From the NCBI GenBank assembly GCA_016271365.2, contig CM057456.1, positions 664,171,501 through 664,235,500 on the forward strand: a stretch of 64,000 bases of DNA. The letters run 5' to 3'. A program made the translations under genes and the position numbers. This document shows, piece after piece, positions 34,788 to 44,728 of the stretch (positions are counted from its first letter, which is position 1; each line of letters opens with the position of its first letter). This stretch comes from Neoceratodus forsteri. Lineage: Eukaryota > Chordata > Ceratodontiformes > Ceratodontidae. Under the pieces are notes generated by a model that saw nothing but the letters and a program-made list of their open reading frames with translations, did not search any database and was not told where the DNA came from.

Positions 34788-35090
34788 TTGATCTTCACTG
34801 TTCTGGGTCTCGTAGTGAAAGGAGTGCTGAATATTTTTCTGCAAAGTACACCACCTAAACAGAAATCAAGAAAAGAGAAACATTCAGAGAACCATCAAGA
34901 AGGTAGGCACCTAGATGTATCAGAAGTACAACTAAATAATTTTGTAACTGACAAAGATAAAACAAATACCAAAAAAAAAACCACCAAAAGGGCAATAAAT
35001 GTACTGAACAACTGGGCACAGCACAAAAACATAAAAATGGAGTACGAGTCAGTTTCTCCTCAGGACCTAAATACAATTGCCCATGAATTG
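34788..35090 (+). pseudogene. Crypton-like (DUF3504) recombinase, N-terminal half
   Basis: A 101-codon open stretch. Residues 50-101 contain LNNFVTDKDKTNTKKKTTKR (about 49-68), INVLNNWAQHKN and SPQDLNTIAHEL. This corresponds to the N-terminal, core-binding part of DUF3504/Crypton-type tyrosine-recombinase-like proteins. In that family a conserved NTKKAT-type motif is followed by a hydrophobic helix and a polar-P-(E/Q)-(E/D)-L motif. The upstream 45 residues are lysine-rich and unassigned, and the ATG at 34,788 is only the first in frame. Similarity stops exactly at 35,090, where the 329-bp CR1-B 5' unit begins. The matching C-terminal half lies at 51,312-52,336 on the same strand. The source could be a Crypton transposon or a processed copy of a host DUF3504 gene. 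Confidence 0.72.
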
Positions 35091-35418
35091 GTACCGAACA
35101 GAGCAGAGCGTAGTGACATAACTCTGGTGCTATTTTAAATCAGAGCGCAACAAACTAGCTGCTATAGTGGAAAAAGGTGTACTGTGATTGGCGCTGTTGG
35201 GATCTCTATGGAGGTTGCAAGCAGTAGACTGCACTAAAGGTTTTTAGTGTTTGGAGAATCGCTTTGGGCTGCCAGGTGCTGATTAACCTGCCTTTTTAAA
35301 GGCAGGTTATATGCATAGTCTGCCAATTCCAGGAGGTATTTGGGTGTCCCCGTAGTCACGGGTGATGTCATTGAAGAGTGGCCATATATAGCTCGGCTCT
35401 AGCGAGCGGTTTTAGTCA
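35091..35418 (+). repeat. CR1-B 5' tandem unit 1 (329 bp)
   Basis: Begins GGTACCGAACAGAGCAGAGCG. It includes GATTGGCGCTGTTGGGATCTC, a CCTTTTTAAAGG/CCTGC palindrome (CTGCCTTTTTAAAGGCAG near 35,290) and, near its end, GTGGCCATATATAGCTCGG. Repeated at 35,419 with about 90 percent identity by eye. Confidence 0.85.
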
Positions 35419-35735
35419 GGTACCGAACAGAGCAGAGCGTGGTGATGTAGATCTGGTGCTATTCTAAATCAGAGTGCAACAAATAGCTGCTGCAGTGGAA
35501 AAAGATGTCCTGTGATTGGTGCTGTTGGGATCTCTATGGAGGTTGCAAGCATCAGACTGCACTTAAAGTTTTTAGTGTTTGGAGAAGCGCTTTGGGCTGC
35601 CAGGTGCTGATTAACCTACCTTTTTAAAGGCAGGTTATATACATAGTCTGCCAATTCCAGGAGGTATTTTGCTGTCCCCGTAGTCATGGATGACGTCATT
35701 AAGGAGTGGCCATATATAGCTTGGCTCTAACGAGC
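35419..35735 (+). repeat. CR1-B 5' tandem unit 2
   Basis: Second copy of the 329-bp unit with the same landmarks, again ending in GTGGCCATATATAGCTTGG followed by CTAACGAGCGGAGCCGAGCACGG. It then passes into single-copy 5' UTR. Confidence 0.85.
35706..35722 (+). promoter_or_regulatory. TATA-like box in CR1-B 5' unit
   Basis: CCATATATAGC lies 25-35 bp upstream of the G-rich start of the single-copy 5' UTR. The same box recurs at about 35,384-35,394 in unit 1. The promoter role is inferred from position and sequence only. Confidence 0.4.
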
Positions 35736-36162
35736 GGAGCCGAGCACGGAGCCGAGGTGATGCGGGCAGAGGCCAGTGGCATCTGCAGGCATCAGTAGGG
35801 GAAGTAGGGGACAGGAGGCCAGCTTTCACCAAACGATAAAGGGCAACCACGAAAACATTTGGTAACGTAAAGACATAATAGCAAACCTATAATAAAAGGT
35901 AAAAGGACTATAGTATTGTTTACCTCGGAGAAAATAATTAGCAGTATAAACCTTCTGTTGACAATAAGCATGAGGTGTAAGCACGGTGAAAGCATGTGGA
36001 AATAAGAAGGTAGCATAGTAAAAACTGTGGTGAGTTAAGTATTTAGAGGCAACTTAGATGGGAAAAGATTAGGATGGAAATGAATAAAGGAGAAGAGAAG
36101 GGGTCAGCAGAGATTCATAACAAAATCAACAGAAAGTCCATGTTATCATCTGAGGTGATTTA

Positions 36163-36246
36163 ATGATTTGCTGTAGTGACTGTAAAATGTTTCGGGTGTC
36201 AGAACTAGGGATAAACTACACTGAATGTGACTTTGAATGTTTATAG
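36163..36246 (+). pseudogene. CR1-B ORF1 N-terminal zinc-binding start
   Basis: A 27-codon frame, MICCSDCKMFRVSELG then INYTECDFECL, ends in a stop. The C-x2-C and C-x3-C pairs resemble the cysteine-rich start of CR1-A ORF1 (QCTVCGVAVF at about 40,795). A coiled-coil-like continuation follows in another frame near 36,285 (VERLEVLEKSQMK). ORF1 then breaks at 36,634 where the CR1-A/L2-D block sits. Confidence 0.55.
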
Positions 36247-36860
36247 TAACAGTTGAACAAAAAGTTGACTCACAATTTGCAGATGGTGTGGAGAGATTAG
36301 AGGTACTGGAAAAAAGTCAGATGAAGTGTACGTAAAGACTGAAAATTATGACTAGTTTGAATAAAACTGATGCAAACCAGAGAGGAGAGGTGAGGAGAGG
36401 AGGCCGATTCAGGATAAGGAAAAAGAAAAACACCAGAAGAAGAGGGAATTATAAACTATAGTGAAAGGAAGGGGAAGAGTAACGTTGAAAAGAAAAGAAG
36501 AGGGAGTAGCCCACTTAAGCCAGTCCCTGGATGGCTGAGAGGGGAGAAAGAAGAAAGGGAACAAACTGTAATGGGGGAGGAGAGAGAAATATTGGATGAG
36601 AGTACAAACAAACAAGTGGGTGATGTAATACATAAAAACAGAAACATAGAATTTGACAGCAGATAAGGACCGCTTGGCCCACCTAGTCTGCCCATTTTCC
36701 TACCTAATGGATAAGCTACAAATCCTAGTTAACCAACAGCCTACTTCCTCCTACCTACCACTAGAATTGCCTTATGTCTGTCCCATACATTCTTGAATTC
36801 CCCCACTGTTTGTGACTCTACGACTTCCTCAGAAAGGCTGTTCCATGTATCCACAACCCT

Positions 36861-38541
36861 CTATGTGAAGAAATACTTCCTCGCATTACCTCTGAGCCAT
36901 CCCCCCTCTATCTTCAAATTGTGCCCCCTTGTTTTTGCCCATCCCTTTTTCTGAAAGATGCTACCCTCTTGGACTTTGTTTGTTGATTCCCTTGAGGTAC
37001 TTGAAAGTTCTATCATGTCCCCCTTCTCCTTCCTTTCCTCGAGGCTATACATCTTTAGTTCCTTTAGTCTTTCTTCATATGTCTTCTGATGCAGACCCTG
37101 CATCATTTTGGTTGCCCTCCTCTGGACAGTCTCCACCCTGTCTATGTCTTTGTGGAGATGGGGTCTCCAGAACTGTACACAGTACTCCAGATGTGGTCTT
37201 ATCAACTGTCTGTATAGAGGGCCAACAACTTCCTGTTTTCTACTGGTGATGCCTCTCCCTATGCGTCCCAGTATCCCCCAGCCCTCCTTACTGCCTTCTC
37301 ACATTGCTGGCCCACCTTTAGGTCATCTGATATGACTACCCCCAGGTCTCTTTCCATTTTTGTTGTTGTCAGTATATCACCCCCCATTGTGTACTCTTCC
37401 CCTGGGTTTTTGTTTCCCAGGCGCATTACTTTGCACTTCTTTGCACTGAATCTAAGCTGCCATACATTTGACCATTCCTCCAATCTTGCTAAGTCCCTTT
37501 CCATCCTTTCCACCCCACTTTGTGTATCAACCCTGTTGCAGATCTTTGTGTCATCTGCAAAAAGACATACTTTCCCTTCCAGTCCCTCTGCAATGTCACT
37601 TATAAAGACATTAAAAAGGACTGGCCCCAGTACTGAACCCTGCGGTACCCCACTAGTAACCCTCTTTTCTTCACTGTTGACTCCATTTGTTATTATACGT
37701 TGTGTTCTGTTGTCCAACCAGTGTTTTGCCTAGGTTACCACCCTAGGACCCACTCCCAGGATGGCTAATTTGTTTGTGAATCTTTGGTGCGTGACTGTGT
37801 CAAATGCCTTGCTAAAGTCTAGTTAGGCTATGTCCACAGCCCCTCCCTGGTCTACTGCTTTGGTCACCCAGTCAAAGAAATCAATTAGATTTGTCTGACA
37901 TGACCTTCCCACTGTGAATCCATGCTGCCTTGGGTCCTGTGCCCCACTGGCCTCTAGGTACTCAACAATTCTTTCCTTTAGAAGTGATTCCATCATTTTC
38001 CCTACCACTGAGGTCAAACTGACAGGTCTGTAGTTTCCTTCCTCTGTCTTGCCCCAACTTTTGTGAAGGTTAATCACATCCACCCTCCTCCAGTCCTCAG
38101 GTACCATGCCATCCTCCCATGATTTATTAAAAAGGGTATTCAGTGGTGTTACTAGTTCTTCCCTTATTCTTTTAAAATTCTGGGGTGAATCCCATCAGGC
38201 CCCATTGCTTTATCTGCCTTCAGTTTTAAGAGTTCTTCCAGAACCCTTTCTTCTGTGAAAGGACTAATATCACCCCCATCCAGAGTGCTTCTATTGACCG
38301 GATTAGGTATTTCCCCCTGCTTTTCCATTGTAAATACTGAGCAGAAGTATTTGTTCAGTATCCCTGCTTTTTCACTGTCGCTGTCTGCCCAACCACCTTC
38401 CTCTTTGTTCAGTCTCAGTATCTCTGCCTTAGTCTTTCTTTCCTCCCTAATGTACCTATAAAAGGTTTTATCCCCCTTCTTAACTGAGTTGGCTATCTTT
38501 TCCTCAGTTTGGGCCTTTGCTATTCTGATTGCCTTACCCAC
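36861..38541 (-). pseudogene. Reverse transcriptase and C-terminus of CR1-A (minus)
   Basis: 38,541-38,164: KAQTEEKIANSVKKGDKTFYRYIREERK, AGILNKYFCSVFT, AMGPDGIHPRILKE. 38,107-37,823: MVPEDWRRVDVINLHKS, NYRPVSLTSVVGKMMESLLKERI, QHGFTVGRSCQTNLIDFFDWV. Near 37,820 the DFSKAFDTV block has a stop. 37,717-37,259: GVPQGSVLGPVLFNVFISDI, CLFADDTKICNRVD (FADD intact), RLEEWSNVWQLRFSAKKCKVMRLGNKN. 37,205-36,861: the CR1 C-terminal block MIRPHLEYCVQFWRPHLHKDIDRVETVQRRATKMMQGL and so on. Confidence 0.93.
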
Positions 38542-38670
38542 TTCCTTCTGCTTTAACTGGTACAGTTCTCTGTCCTGCTCCTTCTGTGTTTCTTTATACT
38601 TCCTGAATGCTATCTTTTTTCCCTTGCATTCCCCTCCACTTCTTTTGAGAACTGTAATGTTTTTTTTCTT

Positions 38671-39695
38671 TCATTTTGATTTGTTTATTTGCTTCACACA
38701 AAGACTTGTCTCTGTGATGGTGGTTTTGATGTTTCCCCATTGTTGCTCCACCCCACCTTCTTGACCGTTTGCTAGTGCTTTTCTGAGGCACTCTCCCATT
38801 TTGACAAAATCAGCCCTCCTGAAGTCCAGTACCTTCACTTTTGTGTGGCTTGACTCTACAACCAAGTTTATCATGAACTGCACTGTTTGCTGGTCGCTTG
38901 TTCCCAGATGGCTACCCACTTCAAGATCAGAGATCCTCTCTCCATCCCCATTTGAGAGTACCAGATCTAAGATTGCTCTCTCCCGAGTGGGTTCCAAAAC
39001 TAGCTGTCTGAGGCATACCCTCTGTAGGGCATCAAGAATGGCCCTGCTCTTGGATATGGCTGCAGGAAAGGTGCTCCAGTCAACATCTGGCATATACAGG
39101 TCCCCCATCAGCAATATCTTCCCTTTCTCTGCCATTCCAAGGATGCCTTCTATCATTTCCTTGTTCATTTCCTTCCCCTGAGATGGGGGTCTGTACACAC
39201 CTGTGTGGATTGTGGAGCAATTTCCAGTCTCCAGGGTGACCAACAGTGCCTCCTCTCCTCCCTGTTTACCCTTTAGTCCTGTTGCTGTTATCCTTTTCCT
39301 TACATAGAGAGCTACTCCTCTTCCTCCTCTTCTTCCCTCCCTGTTCCTCCTGTAAATTGTATACCCTGGTATGTTGACATCCCAGTCATGGTTCTCTGTG
39401 TACCATGTTTTTAGGGTGCTTAGTCGATGTTTGGGCTACCGCTGTCTGTGATTTCTATTTACACAGTAAAATTTATTTTATATGCAAGCTGTTGTGCTGC
39501 TTCGTTTGTGTTTTGATCCATGTATGGCTGCATGCCTGTTTTGAAGTTCAGCACTGCACCCGATTTGGCTGTGTCACTTGATTTGTCTTTGAGATACCAT
39601 GTTTCTGTGACTGCCACAATATCCAGGCATCCCTCTTCCATCAAGGCCACCATTTCAGGGAGCTTTTTACCTAGACTATGGGCATTGGTACTCAT
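38671..39695 (-). pseudogene. APE-type endonuclease of CR1-A (minus), interrupted by 186-bp insert
   Basis: N-terminus 39,695: NAHSLGKKLPEMVALMEEGCLDIVAVTETWY, then the foreign insert 39,594-39,409. The domain resumes TENHDWDVNIPGY... near 39,395, then in 39,243-38,671 VTLETGNCSTIHTGVYRPPSQG, ILLMGDLYMPDVDW (usual GDLN is GDLY here), EPTRERAILDLVLSNGD and LGTSDQQTVQFMI (usual SDH is SDQ). Two catalytic-region residues are thus changed. Confidence 0.9.
39409..39594. mobile_element. 186-bp insert with 8-bp target duplication TACCATGT
   Basis: TACCATGT stands at 39,401-39,408 and again at 39,595-39,602. The same site is uninterrupted in the CR1-A plus copy (ACATGGTACACAGAG at about 57,388), so the insert is foreign to CR1-A. 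It starts TTTTAGGGTGC and ends GTCTTTGAGA. No terminal inverted repeat is obvious. An 8-bp duplication is typical of hAT or P-type integrations. A 45-codon minus-strand reading (SGAVLNFKTGMQPYMDQNTN) is of unknown meaning. Confidence 0.75.
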
Positions 39696-39886
39696 TACCC
39701 TCTATTGCTTTATGGCTTTATTTCTTTTTGCCCCATCCCTGTCCCTACTGAATTTGTCTTTTTCTCCATTTACCCCTGCTCATCTTCCTATCGACTGCTC
39801 TATTTTGGTGTTTACCTCACTAATAACCCAGATATTTTGGGGGGGGGCTAGGATTTCCCTTCTCCTCTTCAGTGCCTCCTCCTTGG

Positions 39887-40811
39887 CTAGTTTAAATGCT
39901 TGCCACTGAAGCATTTAAACCTATCACCTAGGATCCTGGTTCCCCTCCTGGATAGATGCAGACCATCGCAACTGTATAGGACTGCATCCCTCCAGGTGGA
40001 GCCCCTGTCCCCAGTGAAGCCAAATCCCTGAGCTCTGCACCAGCTTTTTAACCAGTCGTTGAATCCCATGGTGTGGAGTGCCCGAGCCTCATCCATGCCA
40101 CAGACAGGTAGCACTTCTGAGAAAGTTACCATGTATGCTACTTGTCTAAGGCTCCCCCAACTACACAAACTCCTGTTGCACTGCTCTGATCCCATTCTCA
40201 GCCAAGTCATTCATCCTTAGGTGGATAATGACATCCAGCTCCCTCCCCCTTGCCACTGCTCCCACGATCCTGAGGATTCATTTCCTGTCCCTCCAAGCCT
40301 TGGTGCCAGGCAGGCACCTTACCTCCCTTTCCCCTCCCTCCTCCAGTTCTACCCCCCCTAACAATTGAGTCCCCCACCAGGAGTTGTTTCCCTCCCCTGT
40401 GGAGTCCTGGGCCACCCTCCTGTAGGTCTCCATTGTAGAGATTCCCAGCATCCTCCTTGGTCTCCACTGCACGTGCCTCCATAGAGGAACCATGCTTCAC
40501 CAGAGTGGCAAATGAATTGTGGAGAGCAAAACTGGAGGGATGTTCCTCTGTTCCACCACCCTCACCCTCCCTGAGCCTACTGTGGTCCAACCACTCCTCT
40601 TTCTTGGCAACCTCTGAGATAGTGGCAGTAGCCTGGGTGGTCCATGGGTGGGGGAGCAGGTTTTCTGAATCCTTGCCAGGTCAGCATGGAGATGAACTAC
40701 ATCCTCCCTCAGACCAGAGAGGTGCCTGCAAATAGGGCAGCAATGCAGTTTACAGAATGTATCCCGGAAGACTGCTACTCCACAGACAGTGCATTGCACC
40801 ACTCCCCACAA
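39887..40811 (-). pseudogene. CR1-A ORF1: zinc-binding region, linker, SGNH-type esterase
   Basis: Minus strand from 40,811: VQCTVCGVAVFRDTFCKLHC then CPICRHLSGLREDVVHLHADLARIQ, with cysteine/histidine pairs followed by a helix likely to coil. 40,590-40,207 has LLVGDSIVRGG (block I, GDS), and the linked VIIHLR-type part is frame-shifted near 40,215. 40,210-39,887 has GFNDWLKSWCRAQGFGFTGDRGSTWRD and DGLHLSRRGTRILGDRF (block V, D-x-x-H). ORF1 binds RNA in CR1 LINEs; the esterase role is unclear in the family. Confidence 0.85.
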
Positions 40812-41255
40812 ATCAATGCTGTCCAGAAACAGTCACCTACAGCTCTTACCCTCCACCCCAATGAGTTCCTTCCTTCCTTTCAGACGCCTATTTCACAAAG
40901 GCTAAGTAACAGGTCTAGTCACAACTGACTGCAAATATCTCCCAGCTACAGTTCCTCCCAGGCAAATTAAAGTTAAAACTAAGAAAGTCCACCCCAAAAA
41001 CAGAATCAATACTAGTTACTTTCACAGGTCCAAAAAGCAATAATTCAATTCAGTGTAGTCTAGAAAATAACCTCCTTGATTCAAGGAAGCTGTGGCTGCT
41101 TTCTCACTCTCCCTGTCTTCAATATGAGAAGGAGACTGCAACACCTCTGAGACAAAAAAGCCTTTTCAGCAAAAAATATATAAATAAAATAGGGGCAAAC
41201 AGTAATTTTGCTTAGCCTAATGATACAAAGTCACAAAAATTTAAGCACCACCGGT

Positions 41256-42003
41256 AAGAAGCTCCGAGGGTCGCGAGGGCTGTAAGAGTGCCTGCTCTCC
41301 CCTCACTGCAAGGATGCCCCCCACCCCCCAGGACGAAGCAAAAGGTACGGTGATCGCAACAGGTGCTTGCAGGAGCTGCGCCAGCCTGCTACACAGGGCA
41401 CTTTGTCTTTTTGGCACCAGAACATCTCCTTTGAATTGCCAAGAAAGAACTTATCAAACAGTTTGCCTTTAATAAGTCGGGAGGTCGGCGTAGCACTACA
41501 GATAGTTTTTCTGCGTTGAGTTTTATCCCACAGCCAAAACTTCAAGTGTTTTTACCAAGTACTTTAAGAAACATAAAACAATTGTTGCGAATGCATGGTC
41601 GCTTTAGTCAGGAGCCCAAATCTGCCTAGCTTATGAGTTTTTCTCTTCCATAGCCACAACTCTCAAATGTTTTTACCAAGTACTTTAAGAACTTAAAACA
41701 ATTGCTCACTTAGCATACAGTTGATACAGTTGTTAATATTATAACCCTGTGTTAGTATTCGGCTACAGTTGCAGCTTTGCTCTGCTCTCTCCTTACCTTG
41801 GCCCCACCTCCAGAAACAAGCATTTAATCCTCTGTTCCTCTCTGTTTCATCCGCTGAAGCTCCGAGGGTCATGAGGGCTGTAGGAGTGCCTGCCCTCCCC
41901 TCACTGCAAGGATGCCCCCACCCCCCAGGACCAAGCAAAAGGTACAGAGATCACAACAGGCACTTGCAGGAGCAGCGCCAGCCTGCTACACAGGGCACTT
42001 TAT
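41256..42003 (+). repeat. Tandem 5' units of L2-like D (602-bp step)
   Basis: 41,256-41,405 and 41,858-42,003 match closely (GAAGCTCCGAGGGTC, GGATGCCCCCACCCCCCAGGA, CAGCCTGCTACACAGGGCAC). Inside the spacer a 125-bp step repeats TTTTTACCAAGTACTTTAAG at about 41,550 and 41,672. Confidence 0.8.
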
Positions 42004-43850
42004 CGGCCCCACTGGCACTGCGCGCCGGCTCTCCACCGCCCCCACCACCACCCTTGGTCACCTCTCTGTTTTATACGAGGTGTCACGTGAGGCTGCAGAA
42101 CCAATCAGCCCACTTTACCACCTGCAGATTATACTCCTTGAACACTAGGGGGATCCTGCCTGACTACACTTATCTTCATCCCATACATCAACATGTCTCT
42201 AGTACTGTTCTCTGTACCTGTTTTATTTCTCATGATCCTGTGTCCCCTGTTCTTGTACAGAATCTCTCCTGCACCACTGTAAGTGCACCCCTGCCAGAAC
42301 CACAGCTTTCTCGGTCCCATCCTCCCACTGCTCCTAGCCCTCCCATCTGTTCTCCACTCACCTCTAATGCACCTCGCATGCTGGGCCACCCCACCGCCCC
42401 CCCACACCCTCCACTGACGTCCACCCCCCGGCCCTCAGTACACAGTGGAAGGTGGTCCCTCTCTGTCCTAGCCACTTCTGCCCTTAACTCCCTACCCAAC
42501 CCCTGCACTGTCCCCCCAAGATCCTTGCACCTGCCCAAGCTCGTATACCATAACCACTGCAGTCCTTTTCTCCACTTCATCACCTTACTCCTCTTGCTCT
42601 CAGGGAATGTCCACCCCAACCCGGGACCCGCTACCCCACCGCCGCCCCCTCCTGCACATGGCCTCTGCATTGCCTCTATGAATATCTGCAGTCTTCCAAG
42701 GAAGACGGCTGCACTCCAGTGCTGCGTCTCCCAACACACACCTGACATTCTTGCCATAGTGGAGACCTGGCTCTCCCATTCAACTCCTGACTCTGCTGTC
42801 TCCCTCCCAGGTTTCACCCTTTTTAGACAAGATCGTGTGGGTAAGCATGGTGGCGTGTGTGCAGTCTACTTACATGACTCCCTCTTGGGTCACGTGCTAC
42901 CTACTCCCAAGCTTGACCATGGGGCCCAGGCCATCACCCTAAAAATCACCCCAGACCTGGGCCGTGGCCTTCTTTACCTCACGACCACCTACATACCCCT
43001 GTGGGCACAAAGTCTAGCTATCCGCTGTCTCACAGACTATCTCTCTACCCTGCCACACAAGGCTGAACAACTCGTCCCAGGAGACCTCAACATAAACTGG
43101 CTTGGCTCCACTACAACACACATTAAGGACAACTTCGCAGCCCTTGATCTATCTCAACTAGTCACTCATCCCACCAGATTTAACCAATCAAGTGGGACCA
43201 GCTCCCTCCTAGATATAGTACTTACAAACTGCCCACACAAAATCAAGTCTGTTAACATCTTAGCCAACTCCCTTAGTGACAACTCATCAATTCTCTGCTT
43301 TTGGTCCTCCCCCACACCCAAGCCTGCATACAAAGCCACCCCCCATCACCGTTTCCACCCTGGAGGCCTTAATAAACTAAAACACTACCTTGCTCAGCTT
43401 GATTGGTCCCCGATCTCCCTCGCAACAGATATAGATACTGCCCTAGCCTTCCTCACCAGTGCCTTCTGCAAGACCTGTGACATCTTTGATCCGGTTACCA
43501 ACACCCACTCTAAAAGACACAATGCTACCTGGATTTCCCCCATGCTGACCCAGCAACTGAAGCAGCAGGATAACCTGTGGCACACTGCTGTTGAGTCTGG
43601 CAGGACAGCTGACAGACAAGCCTATAATGACGCTCGCAACCAATGCACATGGGCCATAAGACAAGCCAAGGCCAGTCACTATCAAACCGCCTTAACCTCA
43701 TCCTGGGGCTCTGCCTCAGCCTTCTGGAATAACATAAAGGAGCTCAATGGGAAGACCCGCTCCCCCCTTCCCAGATGGTTATCAATGGCACAATTAATAC
43801 TGACCTACCACATGTTGCTGACTGCCTCAACACAACATTTTCTGACCTAA
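41769..43850 (+). CDS. L2-like D ORF2 first part: NPGP motif and APE endonuclease (693 codons)
   Basis: The longest ORF in the window. Residues 1-260 are Pro/Ser-rich without a recognised domain, and the start ATG is probably not the true one. SGNVHPNPGPA spans residues 278-288 (42,600-42,632), directly before the endonuclease; NPGP at this spot resembles the 2A-type ribosome-skip motif known in some LINE ORFs, but the usual upstream D-x-E is absent. Endonuclease: LCIASMNICSLPRK, ILAIVETWLS, HGGVCAVYLHDSL, LVPGDLNINW, THPTRFNQSSGTSSLLDIVLT and NSLSDNSSILCFW, where SDH has become SDN. The linker (TWISPMLTQQLKQQD, AIRQAKASHYQTAL) follows, then the frame breaks at 43,850 before RT. Confidence 0.88.
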   Translation: MQLCSALSLPWPHLQKQAFNPLFLSVSSAEAPRVMRAVGVPALPSLQGCPHPPGPSKRYRDHNRHLQEQRQPATQGTLSAPLALRAGSPPPPPPPLVTSLFYTRCHVRLQNQSAHFTTCRLYSLNTRGILPDYTYLHPIHQHVSSTVLCTCFISHDPVSPVLVQNLSCTTVSAPLPEPQLSRSHPPTAPSPPICSPLTSNAPRMLGHPTAPPHPPLTSTPRPSVHSGRWSLSVLATSALNSLPNPCTVPPRSLHLPKLVYHNHCSPFLHFITLLLLLSGNVHPNPGPATPPPPPPAHGLCIASMNICSLPRKTAALQCCVSQHTPDILAIVETWLSHSTPDSAVSLPGFTLFRQDRVGKHGGVCAVYLHDSLLGHVLPTPKLDHGAQAITLKITPDLGRGLLYLTTTYIPLWAQSLAIRCLTDYLSTLPHKAEQLVPGDLNINWLGSTTTHIKDNFAALDLSQLVTHPTRFNQSSGTSSLLDIVLTNCPHKIKSVNILANSLSDNSSILCFWSSPTPKPAYKATPHHRFHPGGLNKLKHYLAQLDWSPISLATDIDTALAFLTSAFCKTCDIFDPVTNTHSKRHNATWISPMLTQQLKQQDNLWHTAVESGRTADRQAYNDARNQCTWAIRQAKASHYQTALTSSWGSASAFWNNIKELNGKTRSPLPRWLSMAQLILTYHMLLTASTQHFLT

Positions 43851-44059
43851 GTGCAGTCCTTCCTGCCCACTTCTTTGACCCCATCCCTGCAGTCAACCAC
43901 CCAGCTATTTCCCATCCCCCATTTCTCTTCAGGACTATCTCCCCCATGATGCCAAGCCGCTCCTCACAAAAGCCCTCTCCTCCCACAACCCGAGCTATGA
44001 CCCCCTTGACTCCAGGATACTCTGTCTAACACTTGATGTCATGTTAGCCCTCCCCCTCA

Positions 44060-44728
44060 TTGACCTTCTTAACCGATCCCTACGCCTCAGCCAATTCCCT
44101 AGTGCATGGAAATTGGCTGAAATTACCCCTATCCATAAAAATGGATACCGTATTTCACCAAGCAATTACAGACCTATCTCCATCCTGCTCCCTCTCAAAA
44201 GCCCTGGAGAAAATAGTGTCCACCCAACTCATGGATTATCTATCTAAATACAACATACTGTGCCCAGAGCAGCATGGCTTCCACCCTGGTCACAGCACTA
44301 CTACAGCCCTATTGGAGTTCTCCTACCAAATACACTCTGCACTTGATACTGGCGAGATCGCCAGGGCAGTGTTCATTGACCTATCCAAGGCCTTTGACAC
44401 TGTGTGTCACCCACTAATGCTTGAATCCTTATGTCAGCTGGGTTTCTCATCTGGCCCACTGGCCTGGTTCTCCAGTTACCTCAGAGATAGATCCCAACGT
44501 GTCAAATTAAATGGTATCCTATCAACGGCCCTTCCTGTGTGCTTAGGGGTCCCTCAAGGCTCCATCCTTGGCCCTATATTGTTCAGTCTCTTTTTAAACA
44601 CTCTCCCCAGCTCCTGCACAGGCAAAATGTTTCTATACGCCGATGACACAGTCCTCATTGCCTTCCACCATGGCCCACTCACACTCCAAGGCACCTTGCA
44701 ACTCACCTTCACCCAAGCTGAAAAATGA
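44060..44728 (+). CDS. L2-like D reverse transcriptase (222-codon frame)
   Basis: The frame carries QHGFHPGHSTTTALLEFSYQ, RAVFIDLSKAFDTVCH, YLRDRSQRVKLNG, LGVPQGSILGPILFSLFLNTL and MFLYADDTVLIAF. QG in motif 4 and YADD are intact. The earlier block NYRPISILLPLKS lies in a neighbouring frame (44,041-44,247), and a stop at 44,728 and the change of frame at 44,774 break the thumb. 44,774-45,190 continues with TYKYLGINFDSALSFHAHL and the C-terminal region. Confidence 0.92.
   Translation: MTFLTDPYASANSLVHGNWLKLPLSIKMDTVFHQAITDLSPSCSLSKALEKIVSTQLMDYLSKYNILCPEQHGFHPGHSTTTALLEFSYQIHSALDTGEIARAVFIDLSKAFDTVCHPLMLESLCQLGFSSGPLAWFSSYLRDRSQRVKLNGILSTALPVCLGVPQGSILGPILFSLFLNTLPSSCTGKMFLYADDTVLIAFHHGPLTLQGTLQLTFTQAEK

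Larger units (their letters stand above)
36635..41245 (-). mobile_element. CR1-A LINE, near full length, minus strand
   Basis: The 3' end at 36,635 is the reverse complement of a CTGTCAAATTCTATGTTTCTG signature. The same family signature (GGTCCTTATCTGC...TCTATGTTTCTATG) ends the copies at 60,135 and 61,785. Leftward from about 41,245: 5' UTR, ORF1 (zinc-binding, linker, esterase), ORF2 (endonuclease, RT, C-terminus) and 3' UTR. A 186-bp foreign insert with an 8-bp target duplication lies at 39,409-39,594. Broken in many places. Confidence 0.9.
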
